Source: Pseudomonas rhodesiae (GTDB lineage: Bacteria > Pseudomonadota > Gammaproteobacteria > Pseudomonadales > Pseudomonadaceae). Taken from it: 64,000 nucleotides of DNA. Location: positions 18,169 through 82,168 of the forward strand of contig NZ_VFEU01000023.1 of assembly GCF_007858255.1 (NCBI RefSeq), in the 5' to 3' direction. This document shows, piece after piece, positions 46,058 through 54,144 of the stretch. The translations under genes and the position numbers were made by a program. A model generated the notes under the pieces. That model did not search any database, was not told where the DNA came from, and saw only the letters and a program-made list of their open reading frames with translations. Each line of letters starts with the position of its first letter. Within the stretch, counting starts at the first letter, position 1.

Positions 46058-47836
46058 ATGGCTGATTACAAAGCGCCGCTGCGGGATATGCGCTTCGTCC
46101 TCAACGAAGTGTTCGACGTCGCCAACACCTGGGCTCAGTTGCCGGCGTTGGCAGACAGCGTAGATACCGAAACCGTTGAGGCGATCCTCGAAGAAGCCGG
46201 CAAAGTTACCGCCAAATCCATTGCCCCGCTTAGCCGCGGCGGTGATGAGCAAGGTTGCCGCTGGGCGGACACGGTGGTATCGACGCCGGATGGTTTCCCA
46301 CAGGCCTATAAAACCTACGCCGAAGGCGGTTGGGTGGGCGTGGGTGGCGACCCCGCGTTTGGCGGCATGGGCATGCCCAAGGCGGTGTCGGCCCAGGTTG
46401 AAGAGATGATCAACTCGTCGAGCCTGGCGTTCGGTCTGTACCCGATGCTGACCTCCGGCGCCTGCGTGTCGATCGCAACCCACGCCAACGAAGACTTGAA
46501 AGCCACCTACCTGCCGAAGATGTATTCCGGCGAGTGGGCCGGTTCCATGTGCCTCACCGAAGCCCATGCCGGTACCGACCTGGGGATTATCCGCACCAAG
46601 GCCGAGCCGCAGGCGGACGGTTCCTACAAGGTCAGCGGGACCAAAATCTTTATCACCGGCGGTGAACACGACCTGACCGAAAACATCATCCACCTGGTGT
46701 TGGCCAAGTTGCCCGATGCGCCGGCCGGTCCCAAGGGCATCTCGCTGTTCCTGGTGCCTAAGTTCATGGTCAATGCCGATGGCAGCCTGGGCGCGCGTAA
46801 CCCAGTGAGCTGCGGCTCCATCGAACACAAGATGGGCATCCAGGCGTCCGCTACCTGCGTGATGAACTTCGACGAAGCCGTGGGTTATTTGGTGGGCGAG
46901 CCTAACCGTGGTCTGGCGGCGATGTTCACCATGATGAACTACGAGCGTCTGGGCGTAGGCATTCAGGGTCTGGCGTCCGGTGAGCGTTCCTACCAGAACG
47001 CTATCGAGTACGCGCGTGACCGCTTGCAAAGCCGTGCGCCGACCGGCGCCCAGGCCAAAGACAAAGTGGCCGACCCGATCATCGTGCATCCCGACGTGCG
47101 CCGCATGCTACTGACCATGAAAGCGTCGAACGAAGGTGGCCGTGCGTTCTCCACCTACGTAGCCACCCAATTGGATATCGCCAAGTTCAGCGACGATGCC
47201 GCCGCCCGCGAGCGCGCCGACAACCTGGTGGCCTTGCTCACGCCGGTGGCCAAGGCGTTCCTCAGCGACTTGGGCCTGGAAACCACCGTGCTGGGTCAGC
47301 AAGTGTTTGGCGGCCACGGCTACATTCGCGAATGGGGCCAGGAACAATTGGTGCGCGATGTGCGCATCACCCAAATCTACGAAGGCACCAATGGCATCCA
47401 GGCCCTGGACTTGATGGGGCGCAAGATCGTTGGCAGCGGCGGCGCGTTCTATCGTTTGTTCGCCGACGAGGTTCGCCAGTTCACCGCGACCGCCGGGGCT
47501 GAGCTGGGCGAGTTCATCCGTCCGTTGAATACGGCGGTGGATAACCTGGATGAGCTGACGGCCTGGGTGCTCGATCGCGCCAAAACCAACCCGAACGAAA
47601 TCGGCGCGGCGTCGGTGGAGTATTTGCATGCGTTTGGTTACATGGCCTATGCCTATATGTGGGCACGCATGGCCAAGGCCGCATGGGGCAAGGAAACCGA
47701 GGACGACTTCTACGCCAGCAAACTGGGCACCGCACGCTTCTACTTTGCGCGCCTGCTGCCGCGTATCCACTCGTTGTGTGCGTCGGTAAAAGCCGGTAGC
47801 GAATCGTTGTTTTTGCTGGATGAAGCCCAGTTCTAA
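46058..47836 (+). CDS. Acyl-CoA dehydrogenase (paralogue 3)
   Basis: A 592-aa enzyme, the most diverged of the three: MCLTEAHAGTDLGIIRTKAE lacks the cysteine of HCGTDLG seen in the other two, and IYEGTNGIQALDLMGRKIVG carries the catalytic Glu near 442. It starts at the ATG after AACGAGG. It is followed directly by the GacA box and rsmY. Confidence 0.92.
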   Translation: MADYKAPLRDMRFVLNEVFDVANTWAQLPALADSVDTETVEAILEEAGKVTAKSIAPLSRGGDEQGCRWADTVVSTPDGFPQAYKTYAEGGWVGVGGDPAFGGMGMPKAVSAQVEEMINSSSLAFGLYPMLTSGACVSIATHANEDLKATYLPKMYSGEWAGSMCLTEAHAGTDLGIIRTKAEPQADGSYKVSGTKIFITGGEHDLTENIIHLVLAKLPDAPAGPKGISLFLVPKFMVNADGSLGARNPVSCGSIEHKMGIQASATCVMNFDEAVGYLVGEPNRGLAAMFTMMNYERLGVGIQGLASGERSYQNAIEYARDRLQSRAPTGAQAKDKVADPIIVHPDVRRMLLTMKASNEGGRAFSTYVATQLDIAKFSDDAAARERADNLVALLTPVAKAFLSDLGLETTVLGQQVFGGHGYIREWGQEQLVRDVRITQIYEGTNGIQALDLMGRKIVGSGGAFYRLFADEVRQFTATAGAELGEFIRPLNTAVDNLDELTAWVLDRAKTNPNEIGAASVEYLHAFGYMAYAYMWARMAKAAWGKETEDDFYASKLGTARFYFARLLPRIHSLCASVKAGSESLFLLDEAQF

Positions 47837-47850
47837 AGGCTTGGAGGGCG

Positions 47851-47868
47851 TGTAAGCAATCTCTTACA
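47851..47868 (+). promoter_or_regulatory. GacA box upstream of rsmY
   Basis: TGTAAGCAATCTCTTACA is a perfect match to the TGTAAG-N6-CTTACA upstream activating site bound by phosphorylated GacA. It is centred about 65 bp before the expected start of the sRNA, the usual distance. Confidence 0.92.
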
Positions 47869-47925
47869 TGACGTGCTGCTAATCGTCCTCTATCGCCACA
47901 TTGGATCCATCGATAATCTACTTCA

Positions 47926-48046
47926 CATGGACGTCGCGCAGGAAGCGCAAAGCAACAACACGGACACGTAGGATTCTGCCAGGACGGCGGAGTGAAATGG
48001 ATGTCAGGGAAACAGTCTGCAAAACCCCGCTTCGGCGGGGTTTTCT
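47926..48046 (+). ncRNA. rsmY: Rsm small RNA, RsmY type
   Basis: An approximately 120-nt RNA between the third acyl-CoA dehydrogenase and the LysR gene. It has eight GGA motifs (47929, 47941, 47962, 47971, 47982, 47989, 47999, 48008), several in hairpin-loop context such as GCGCAGGAAGCGC, and ends in a TTCG-loop terminator. Together with the GacA box this identifies a CsrA/RsmA-sequestering sRNA of the Gac/Rsm cascade. The neighbouring class III aminotransferase matches the rsmY side of the P. aeruginosa map, so RsmY is preferred over RsmX or RsmZ. The 5' end is estimated from a likely -10 near 47912-47917. Confidence 0.88.
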
Positions 48047-48050
48047 TTTG
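48021..48050 (+). terminator. Terminator of rsmY
   Basis: AAAACCCCGC, TTCG loop, GCGGGGTTTT, then CTTTT: a 10-bp stem closed by a UUCG tetraloop. Because A and T runs flank both sides, it can also serve the convergent LysR gene. Confidence 0.95.
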
Positions 48051-48062
48051 CCCGCGAAAAAG

Positions 48063-48962
48063 TCACGCGGGCGTCTGCGGGGCATTCATTACGTCTTCAA
48101 GCAAGGTGCGCAGCAAGGCCATCGTTGCCTGTTGGCGTTGCACATCGCGACACACCAGCCCGACTTTCAAGGGCACCCTTGGTTCGCTCAAGGGTTTCCA
48201 CAGCAGTGACTGACTGTTGTGTTCGTCCTGGGAGCGTCCCGGCAGCACAGTGGCCAACCGGGTGTGCGGCAGGCTGTCGAGAATCCCCACCATGGTATTG
48301 AGTTCGGCCTGTACCTGCGGGCGCCGCCCGAGGTTGGCAAGTTGGCCTTGCCAGATTTGTCGGACCTGAAACTCTTCCCCCAGCAGCAACATCGGCAACT
48401 CAGCCGCCTGTTTCAGCGACACTTTCTTGAATTCCCGCAAAGGATGATCCTCAGGGATCACCACCTTCAGCTCATCTTCGTACAGCAACACGCCTTGCAA
48501 CCCCGGCTGACGCGGCGGCAGGTAGCTGATGCCGATGTCCAGCGAGCCGTTGAGCAGTCGCCGTTCAATCTCCAGCCCGGTCAATTCGTAGATTTGTACC
48601 ACCAGATGCGGTTGGGCCTTGCGCACCCGTTCGAGCATCTGTGGCACCAGGCTGGTATGCACGGTTTGCAGCACGCCGATGGCCAACGTGCGCAATGCCT
48701 GGCCTTTGAAGTTGCGCAACGCTTCGACGGCGTGTTGCATGCCATCGATCAGCGGCAGTGCATGGTTATACAGCGTGTGCGCCGCCAGCGTCGGCAGTAG
48801 GCGTTTGCTGCTGCGTTCGAACAGGCTGACGTCCAAGTGTTGTTCCAGGTGGCGGATCTGCTGCGACAGCGCCGGCTGGGAGATCGATAGACGTTCTGCG
48901 GCCCGCCCCACATGGCCTTCTTCATACACCGCGACGAAATAACGCAGTTGCTTAAAATCCAT
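48063..48962 (-). CDS. LysR-family transcriptional regulator
   Basis: A 299-aa regulator: N-terminal winged helix (1-60, MDFKQLRYFVAVYEEGHVGR, SISQPALSQQIRHLE) and a periplasmic-binding-protein-like effector domain (about 90-295). The MDFKQLRYFVAV start is typical of the CynR/CatM-like group. It is divergent from the class III aminotransferase over 197 bp and may control it or itself; the effector is unknown. Confidence 0.9.
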   Translation of the reverse strand: MDFKQLRYFVAVYEEGHVGRAAERLSISQPALSQQIRHLEQHLDVSLFERSSKRLLPTLAAHTLYNHALPLIDGMQHAVEALRNFKGQALRTLAIGVLQTVHTSLVPQMLERVRKAQPHLVVQIYELTGLEIERRLLNGSLDIGISYLPPRQPGLQGVLLYEDELKVVIPEDHPLREFKKVSLKQAAELPMLLLGEEFQVRQIWQGQLANLGRRPQVQAELNTMVGILDSLPHTRLATVLPGRSQDEHNSQSLLWKPLSEPRVPLKVGLVCRDVQRQQATMALLRTLLEDVMNAPQTPA

Positions 48963-49159
48963 AAGGTTTGCTTATCGAAAAAGCTGGAAAAACGAAATGG
49001 CCGAAGGCCGCCGAGGCGCCTAGTCTAGCGCCTATTCGCAGGGCTTACAGGGCCGGATCGTGCAATGAGCAGCGTTCTTTTTAATAGCGTTTACATAGGC
49101 AACTCAAAAAACATCCAAGTCGTGAGTGGGCAATATCCGCTTGCTGTCGGGGGTGAAGT

Positions 49160-50425
49160 GTGAATCTGTTTACCTTGCGCCGGCCCGCGCCAAGCCTGGA
49201 TGACTTGGTACTGGATTCGACGCCCGATGAACCGTCCAGTGATGTGCTGATGCCCACCGTCGCCAAGCCTGCGCAAGTGTTCGTGCGCGGCCAGGGCTCT
49301 TGGTTGTGGGACAGCGACGACTGCGCCTATTTGGATTTCAGTCAGGGCAATGCCGCCAACAGCCTCGGCCACAGCCCACAGGTGTTGATCAACGCCCTGG
49401 CCGACCAGACCCAAGCATTGATCAACCCCGGCATGGCCCTGCACAACCGTGCGCAACTCAATCTGGTCGAACGCTTGTGCCATCGCACTGGCAGCGACCA
49501 GGCGTACCTGCTTAACAGCGGCGCGGAGGCGTGTGAAGCCGCCGTCAAGCTGGCGCGTAAGTGGGGCCAACTGCACCGCGGCGGGGCCTATCGCATTATC
49601 AGTGCGAGCAACGCTCGACATGGCCGCAGCTTTGCGGCACTCGCCGCTTCGGCTGGTGCCCAGCAAAACCGCTTTGAGCCGCAATTGCCAGGCTTCAGTC
49701 ATGTGCCATTTAACGACCTGCCGGCATTGCACGCGGCCGTGGACGCTCAGACGGTGGCGATCATGCTTGAGCCGATCCAGGGCGCCGGCGTGGTGCCCGC
49801 CAGCGAGCACTACCTCAAGGGCGTCGAACGGCTGTGCCGGGAGTTGGGGATTTTGCTGATCCTCGACGAAGTGCAAACCGGCATCGGCCGTTGCGGAACA
49901 TTACTGGCCGAGCAGCATTATGGCGTGCGCGCCGACATCATCACCCTGGGCAAGGGCCTAGGCGGCGGCGTGCCATTGGCGGCGCTGCTGGCGCGTGGCA
50001 ACGCGTGCTGCTTCGACGTCGGCGAGCTGGAAGGCACCCATCATGGCAATGCGCTGATGGCGGCGGCCGGTGTCGCCGTCCTCAACAGTGTGCTGGAGCA
50101 CGGTTTTCTTGAACATGTGCGTGAGACCGGCCTCTATCTGAGCGAAGGCCTGGCTCGCCTGGCTTACCGCTATAACCATGGCGCCCTGCGCGGACACGGC
50201 CTGCTATGGGGGCTGACGTTGTCGGAAGACTCCGCGGATGCAGTGGTCAACGCGGCATTACATGAAGGACTGATCCTCACCGCGCCACAGCCCGACTGCC
50301 TGCGCTTCACCCCCGCGCTGACCGTGAGCAAAAGCAACATCGACGAAATGCTCCTGCGCCTGGCCCGCGCCTTCTCCCGGGTGCGCACCGCGCAATTGCA
50401 GTGCCGCAAAGGCATTGCCGTTTAA
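49160..50425 (+). CDS. Class III PLP-dependent aminotransferase
   Basis: A 421-aa aminotransferase of the acetylornithine/diaminobutyrate/4-aminobutyrate group. The PLP lysine is K265 (ITLGKGLGGGVP), with D236 in LLILDEVQTGIGR and the phosphate-binding SGAEACEAAVKLARKW. The start is GTG at 49160 (a GGGGGTGAA site just upstream). P. aeruginosa has a similar gene near rsmY. The amino donor is not readable from sequence; the gene stands alone with its own terminator. Confidence 0.88.
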   Translation: MNLFTLRRPAPSLDDLVLDSTPDEPSSDVLMPTVAKPAQVFVRGQGSWLWDSDDCAYLDFSQGNAANSLGHSPQVLINALADQTQALINPGMALHNRAQLNLVERLCHRTGSDQAYLLNSGAEACEAAVKLARKWGQLHRGGAYRIISASNARHGRSFAALAASAGAQQNRFEPQLPGFSHVPFNDLPALHAAVDAQTVAIMLEPIQGAGVVPASEHYLKGVERLCRELGILLILDEVQTGIGRCGTLLAEQHYGVRADIITLGKGLGGGVPLAALLARGNACCFDVGELEGTHHGNALMAAAGVAVLNSVLEHGFLEHVRETGLYLSEGLARLAYRYNHGALRGHGLLWGLTLSEDSADAVVNAALHEGLILTAPQPDCLRFTPALTVSKSNIDEMLLRLARAFSRVRTAQLQCRKGIAV

Positions 50426-50461
50426 CCCCAATTCCTGAACCGTCTCGCGGTATCCGCAACG

Positions 50462-50498
50462 CCCCCAGCCTGATTCTTTTGGCTGGGGGTGTTTTTTT
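50462..50498 (+). terminator. Rho-independent terminator
   Basis: CCCCCAGCC, 10-nt loop, GGCTGGGGG, then TGTTTTTTT: it follows the aminotransferase gene. Confidence 0.93.
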
Positions 50499-50605
50499 GC
50501 CTGATCGTTAACGCATGGCTTCGTGCCAGATCCACTGAACCCTCACGAACACCCAAGGTCGATTAGCTACACGGCTCGCACGAGCCGATTGATTGGAGCT
50601 GACCC

Positions 50606-50764
50606 ATGGATTTCATTCGTATCATCATCGCCATTCTGTTGCCGCCATTGGGTGTGTTCCTGCAGGTAGGTTTCGGCGGCGCGTTCTGGCTGAATATTCT
50701 GCTGACCCTGTGCGGTTACATCCCAGGCATCGTCCATGCGGTGTATATCATCGCCAAGCGTTGA
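50606..50764 (+). CDS. Pmp3/YqaE-family membrane peptide
   Basis: A 52-aa protein with two membrane helices: MDFIRIIIAILLPPLGVFLQ and NILLTLCGYIPGIVHAVYII, the full UPF0057/Pmp3 signature with the PPLGV turn. Family members in yeast and plants modulate membrane potential under stress; bacterial roles are unclear. TTGGAG precedes the ATG at 50606. It ends 4 nt before the convergent pqqE stop. Confidence 0.9.
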   Translation: MDFIRIIIAILLPPLGVFLQVGFGGAFWLNILLTLCGYIPGIVHAVYIIAKR

Positions 50765-50768
50765 GGTT

Positions 50769-51920
50769 TCAGCCTTTCGCGATGAGCCGTGAGTTGCGCT
50801 CGTTGCGAAAGGCCAGTTGCTCGATGGTCTGGGTGGCGTGTTCGGCTTCTTCCCGTGCATTGAGGATGATGCCGTGATGCTCGGACTTGCTGCACACCGG
50901 GTCAGCATTGCTGGCATCGCCCGTGAGCATGAACGCCTGGCAGCGGCAGCCACCGAAGTCTTTTTCCTTCTCATCGCATGAACGACACGGCTCGGGCATC
51001 CAGTCGTAGCCGCGAAAGCGATTGAAACCGAAAGAGTCGTACCAGATGTGCTGCATGCTGTGGTCGCGCACATTGGGAAATTGCACCGGCATTTGTCGGG
51101 CGCCGTGACAAGGCAGCGCAGTGCCGTCCGGCGTCACCGTCAGAAAGATACTGCCCCAGCCGTTCATGCAGGCTTTCGGGCGCTCCTCATAGTAGTCCGG
51201 CGTTACGAAGATCAATTTGCACGGATGGCCTTCGGCTTCGAGCTTGGCCCGGTATTCATTGGTAATGCGTTCGGCGCGTACCAGTTGCTCCCGAGTCGGC
51301 AACAGACCCACACGATTGAGCTGCGCCCAGCCGTAGAACTGGCAGGTGGCGAGTTCGACGAAATCCGCTTCCAAGGCGATGCACAGCTCGATAATGCGGT
51401 CGATCTTGTCGATATTGTGCCGATGGGTGACGAAGTTCAGCACCATCGGATAGCCATGCGCTTTTACCGCGCGGGCCATTTCGAGCTTTTGCGCAAAGGC
51501 TTTTTTCGAGCCGGCCAGCAGGTTGTTCACCTGTTCGTCGCTGGCCTGGAAGCTGATCTGGATATGATCCAGGCCGGCTTTCTTGAAGTCGCTGATCTTC
51601 TGCTCGGTCAGGCCGATGCCGGAGGTGATCAGGTTGGTATAGAACCCCAGCCTGCGCGCTTCGCCGATCAGCTCCGCAAGGTCTTGGCGCACCAGCGGTT
51701 CGCCCCCGGAAAAACCCAGTTGCGCGGCGCCCATCTCGCGGGCTTCGCGAAACACCTTGAACCATTGCTCAGTGCTCAGCTCCTTGCCCTGCTCGGCGAA
51801 GTCCAGCGGGTTGGAGCAGTACGGACATTGCAGCGGGCAACGATAGGTCAGCTCAGCCAACAGCCAAAGCGGCAGACCAATCGGCGGTTTCTCAGGCAAG
51901 GGTAATCCAGTGCTCTGCAC
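50769..51920 (-). CDS. pqqE: PqqA peptide cyclase (radical SAM)
   Basis: A 383-aa radical-SAM/SPASM enzyme that links the Glu and Tyr side chains of PqqA. The SAM cluster cysteines are C28, C32 and C35 (RCPLQCPYC); the C-terminal auxiliary cluster region has CRSCDEKEKDFGGCRC. The start is taken as GTG at 51920, which has GGAGG 6 nt upstream inside pqqD and gives a 29-nt overlap; a TTG at 51899 is an alternative. The frame upstream to 52019 is not coding-like for this family. Confidence 0.95.
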   Translation of the reverse strand: MQSTGLPLPEKPPIGLPLWLLAELTYRCPLQCPYCSNPLDFAEQGKELSTEQWFKVFREAREMGAAQLGFSGGEPLVRQDLAELIGEARRLGFYTNLITSGIGLTEQKISDFKKAGLDHIQISFQASDEQVNNLLAGSKKAFAQKLEMARAVKAHGYPMVLNFVTHRHNIDKIDRIIELCIALEADFVELATCQFYGWAQLNRVGLLPTREQLVRAERITNEYRAKLEAEGHPCKLIFVTPDYYEERPKACMNGWGSIFLTVTPDGTALPCHGARQMPVQFPNVRDHSMQHIWYDSFGFNRFRGYDWMPEPCRSCDEKEKDFGGCRCQAFMLTGDASNADPVCSKSEHHGIILNAREEAEHATQTIEQLAFRNERNSRLIAKG

Positions 51921-52167
51921 GGGCGACCTCCATGAATTGCTCGATGTCGTCACCCAGCTCTGGCACGCCGGGGAACTGTTTATCCAGCTCGGCGATGATC
52001 GCCGCGACGTCGCGCTCACCGTCGATCAACCCCCCGATCAACGCCGCGCTGTCGTTGAGCTTGATCATGCCCTCGGGATAGAGCAGCACATGGCCCTTTT
52101 GCGCCGGCTCGTATTGGAATCGATAACCCGGACGCCAGGTGGGTGTCTTGCTGCGATCAAAGCTCAT
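51892..52167 (-). CDS. pqqD: PQQ peptide chaperone PqqD
   Basis: A 91-aa RRE-type protein that binds PqqA and presents it to PqqE. Typical blocks are RFQYEPAQKGHVLLYPEGMI and LNDSAALIGGLIDGERDV. It overlaps pqqC by 4 nt (ATGA) and pqqE by 29 nt. Confidence 0.95.
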   Translation of the reverse strand: MSFDRSKTPTWRPGYRFQYEPAQKGHVLLYPEGMIKLNDSAALIGGLIDGERDVAAIIAELDKQFPGVPELGDDIEQFMEVARAEHWITLA

Positions 52168-52916
52168 AGGGTGATCCCTTTATGCCACACCCGCTGGTCG
52201 GTCACGCTGTGATACGGCGGGCGGTTCAGTTCATAGGCCATGCTCATGGCGTCCAGCATGCTCCACAGAATGTCCAGTTTGAACTGGAGAATTTCCAGCA
52301 TGCGCTCCTGGCCTTCACGGGTGGTGTAGTGCTGCAGGGTAATCGCCAGACCGTGTTCCACATCGCGGCGAGCCTGGCCCAGACGGGTCCGGAAGTACTC
52401 GTAGCCGGCCGGGTCGATCCACGGGTAATGCTGCGGCCAGCTGTCGAGGCGCGACTGGTGGATCTGCGGTGCGAACAGTTCGGTCAGCGAGCTGCTGGCC
52501 GCTTCCTGCCAGCTGGCGCGGCGGGCGAAGTTGACGTAAGCGTCCACCGCAAAGCGCACGCCGGGCAGTACCAGTTCCTGGGAACGCAGTTGGTCGGGGT
52601 CCAGACCCACCGCCTGGCCCAGGCGCAGCCAGGCTTCGATGCCGCCGTCTTCACCGGGCGCGCCATCGTGGTCGAGCAGGCGCTGGATCCACTCGCGACG
52701 GATTTCACGGTCCGGGCAGTTGGCCAGGATCGCGGCGTCCTTCAGCGGAATGTTCACCTGGTAGTAGAAGCGGTTGGCAACCCAGCCCTGGATCTGCTCG
52801 CGGGTGGCGCGGCCTTCGTACATCGCCACATGGTAGGGGTGATGAATATGATAGAAGGCGCCCTTGGCCCGCAGGGCCTGTTCGAATGCTTCGCGCGTCA
52901 GCGGTGTATCAGTCAT
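52164..52916 (-). CDS. pqqC: Pyrroloquinoline-quinone synthase
   Basis: A 250-aa cofactor-free oxidase that performs the final ring closure and oxidation giving PQQ. Helical TenA-like fold with HIHHPYHVAMYEGRATREQI near the N-terminus, supplying active-site His residues, and RNEWIQRLLDHDG-like REWIQRLLDHDGAPGEDGGI. It starts 11 nt after pqqB. Confidence 0.96.
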   Translation of the reverse strand: MTDTPLTREAFEQALRAKGAFYHIHHPYHVAMYEGRATREQIQGWVANRFYYQVNIPLKDAAILANCPDREIRREWIQRLLDHDGAPGEDGGIEAWLRLGQAVGLDPDQLRSQELVLPGVRFAVDAYVNFARRASWQEAASSSLTELFAPQIHQSRLDSWPQHYPWIDPAGYEYFRTRLGQARRDVEHGLAITLQHYTTREGQERMLEILQFKLDILWSMLDAMSMAYELNRPPYHSVTDQRVWHKGITL

Positions 52917-52927
52917 TTCGCTTGCTC

Positions 52928-53839
52928 CTACAATTCAATGCTCATGCCGTCGTAAGCCACTTCCACATTGCGCCGCACCAGCTCAGCCCGCTCGGGGGAA
53001 TCTTCGTCGAGGATTGGGTTGGTGTTGTTGATGTGGATAAGCACCTTGCGCTGCTGTGGCAACTGCTCAAGCACTTCCAGCATGCCGCCGGGGCCGTTCT
53101 GTGCCAGGTGGCCCATCTCGCGGCCGGTACGGGTGCCGACGCCACGGCGCTGCATTTCATCGTCGTCCCACATCGTGCCGTCCACCAGCAGGCAATCGCT
53201 GCTGGCCATGATGTCCAGCAATGGCGCATCGACTTTGCCCAGGCCCGGGGCATAGAAGAGTTTGCCGCCGGTGCGCAGGTCTTCGACGATCAGACCGATA
53301 TTGTCGCCCGGGTGTGGGTCGAAGCGGTGCGGCGAGTAGGGCGGCGCCGCGCTGCGCAAGGGCAGCGGAGTGAAACGCAGGTTGGGGCAAGCAGGGATGG
53401 TGAAGCTTGCATCCAGCTCGATACGGTTCCAGGCCAGGCCGCCGTTCCAATGGGTCAGCATGGTGAACAACGGGAAGCCGCTGCTCAGGTCCTCGTGGAC
53501 CATGTCGGTGCACCACACTTGGTGCGGGCAGCCCTCGCGCAGGCTCAGCAGGCCGGTGGTGTGGTCGATCTGGCTGTCCATCAGGATGATCGCGCTGATG
53601 CCGGTGTCACGCAGGGCGCGGCCCGGTTGCATGGGCGCGAAGCCTTGCAGTTGCGCACGAATATCCGGCGAGGCATTGCACAGCACCCAATTGACGCCGT
53701 CATCGGAAATCGCGATGGACGACTGGGTGCGCGCGTGGGCCCTCAGGCTTCCGTCACGAAAGCCTGCGCAGTTCACGCAATTGCAGTTCCACTGCGGGAA
53801 ACCGCCGCCGGCGGCGGAACCTAGGATCTGGACAAACAT
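52928..53839 (-). CDS. pqqB: PqqB, metallo-beta-lactamase-fold protein
   Basis: A 303-aa MBL-fold protein that hydroxylates a tyrosine-derived intermediate of PQQ synthesis (as described for the family). The start FVQILGSAAGGGFPQWNCNC and the metal-site ILMDSQIDHTTGLLSLREG are characteristic. The ATG at 53839 is preferred over one six codons upstream because it gives the conserved MFVQILGSAAGGG start. It is separated from pqqA by a hairpin terminator. Confidence 0.95.
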   Translation of the reverse strand: MFVQILGSAAGGGFPQWNCNCVNCAGFRDGSLRAHARTQSSIAISDDGVNWVLCNASPDIRAQLQGFAPMQPGRALRDTGISAIILMDSQIDHTTGLLSLREGCPHQVWCTDMVHEDLSSGFPLFTMLTHWNGGLAWNRIELDASFTIPACPNLRFTPLPLRSAAPPYSPHRFDPHPGDNIGLIVEDLRTGGKLFYAPGLGKVDAPLLDIMASSDCLLVDGTMWDDDEMQRRGVGTRTGREMGHLAQNGPGGMLEVLEQLPQQRKVLIHINNTNPILDEDSPERAELVRRNVEVAYDGMSIEL

Positions 53840-53861
53840 GGTCGCTCCATCAAACAAAGCT

Positions 53862-53896
53862 CAAAACAAAAACGCCCCGGGCGAACCGAGGCGTTG
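53862..53896 (-). terminator. Attenuating hairpin between pqqA and pqqB
   Basis: On the minus strand AACGCCTCGG pairs with CCGGGGCGTT (10 bp, one G-T pair) around a 5-nt loop, followed by TTTGTTTT. It would stop most transcripts after pqqA, giving more PqqA precursor than enzymes. Confidence 0.85.
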
Positions 53897-53910
53897 TAAT
53901 ACCCAGCGGA

Positions 53911-53985
53911 TTAACGGCTGGCGAAGTACATGGTGACTTCGAAACCGATGCGCAGATCAGTGTAAGCAGGTTTGGACCAGGTCAT
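53911..53985 (-). CDS. pqqA: PQQ precursor peptide
   Basis: A 24-aa ribosomal precursor of PQQ: MTWSKPAYTDLRIGFEVTMY then FASR. E16 and Y20 (the EVTMY motif) are the residues joined to make PQQ. TAGGAG lies 8 nt before the ATG at 53985. An in-frame ATG 16 codons upstream (54033) also has a strong AGGAGG site, so a 40-aa form is possible. Confidence 0.95.
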   Translation of the reverse strand: MTWSKPAYTDLRIGFEVTMYFASR

Positions 53986-54144
53986 ATTCTTACTCCTACG
54001 AAGTGATGGGACGTTTACTACCAAGTAATACATATAGTCCACCTCCTGTCGGAGATGTTCAGATGCGTGCGTGGGAATGTTACTTAATTCTTTTCAAGTT
54101 AGCGCTGTCTTGATGGAAAAAGGCTGTTGCAGGGTTGGCAATGA

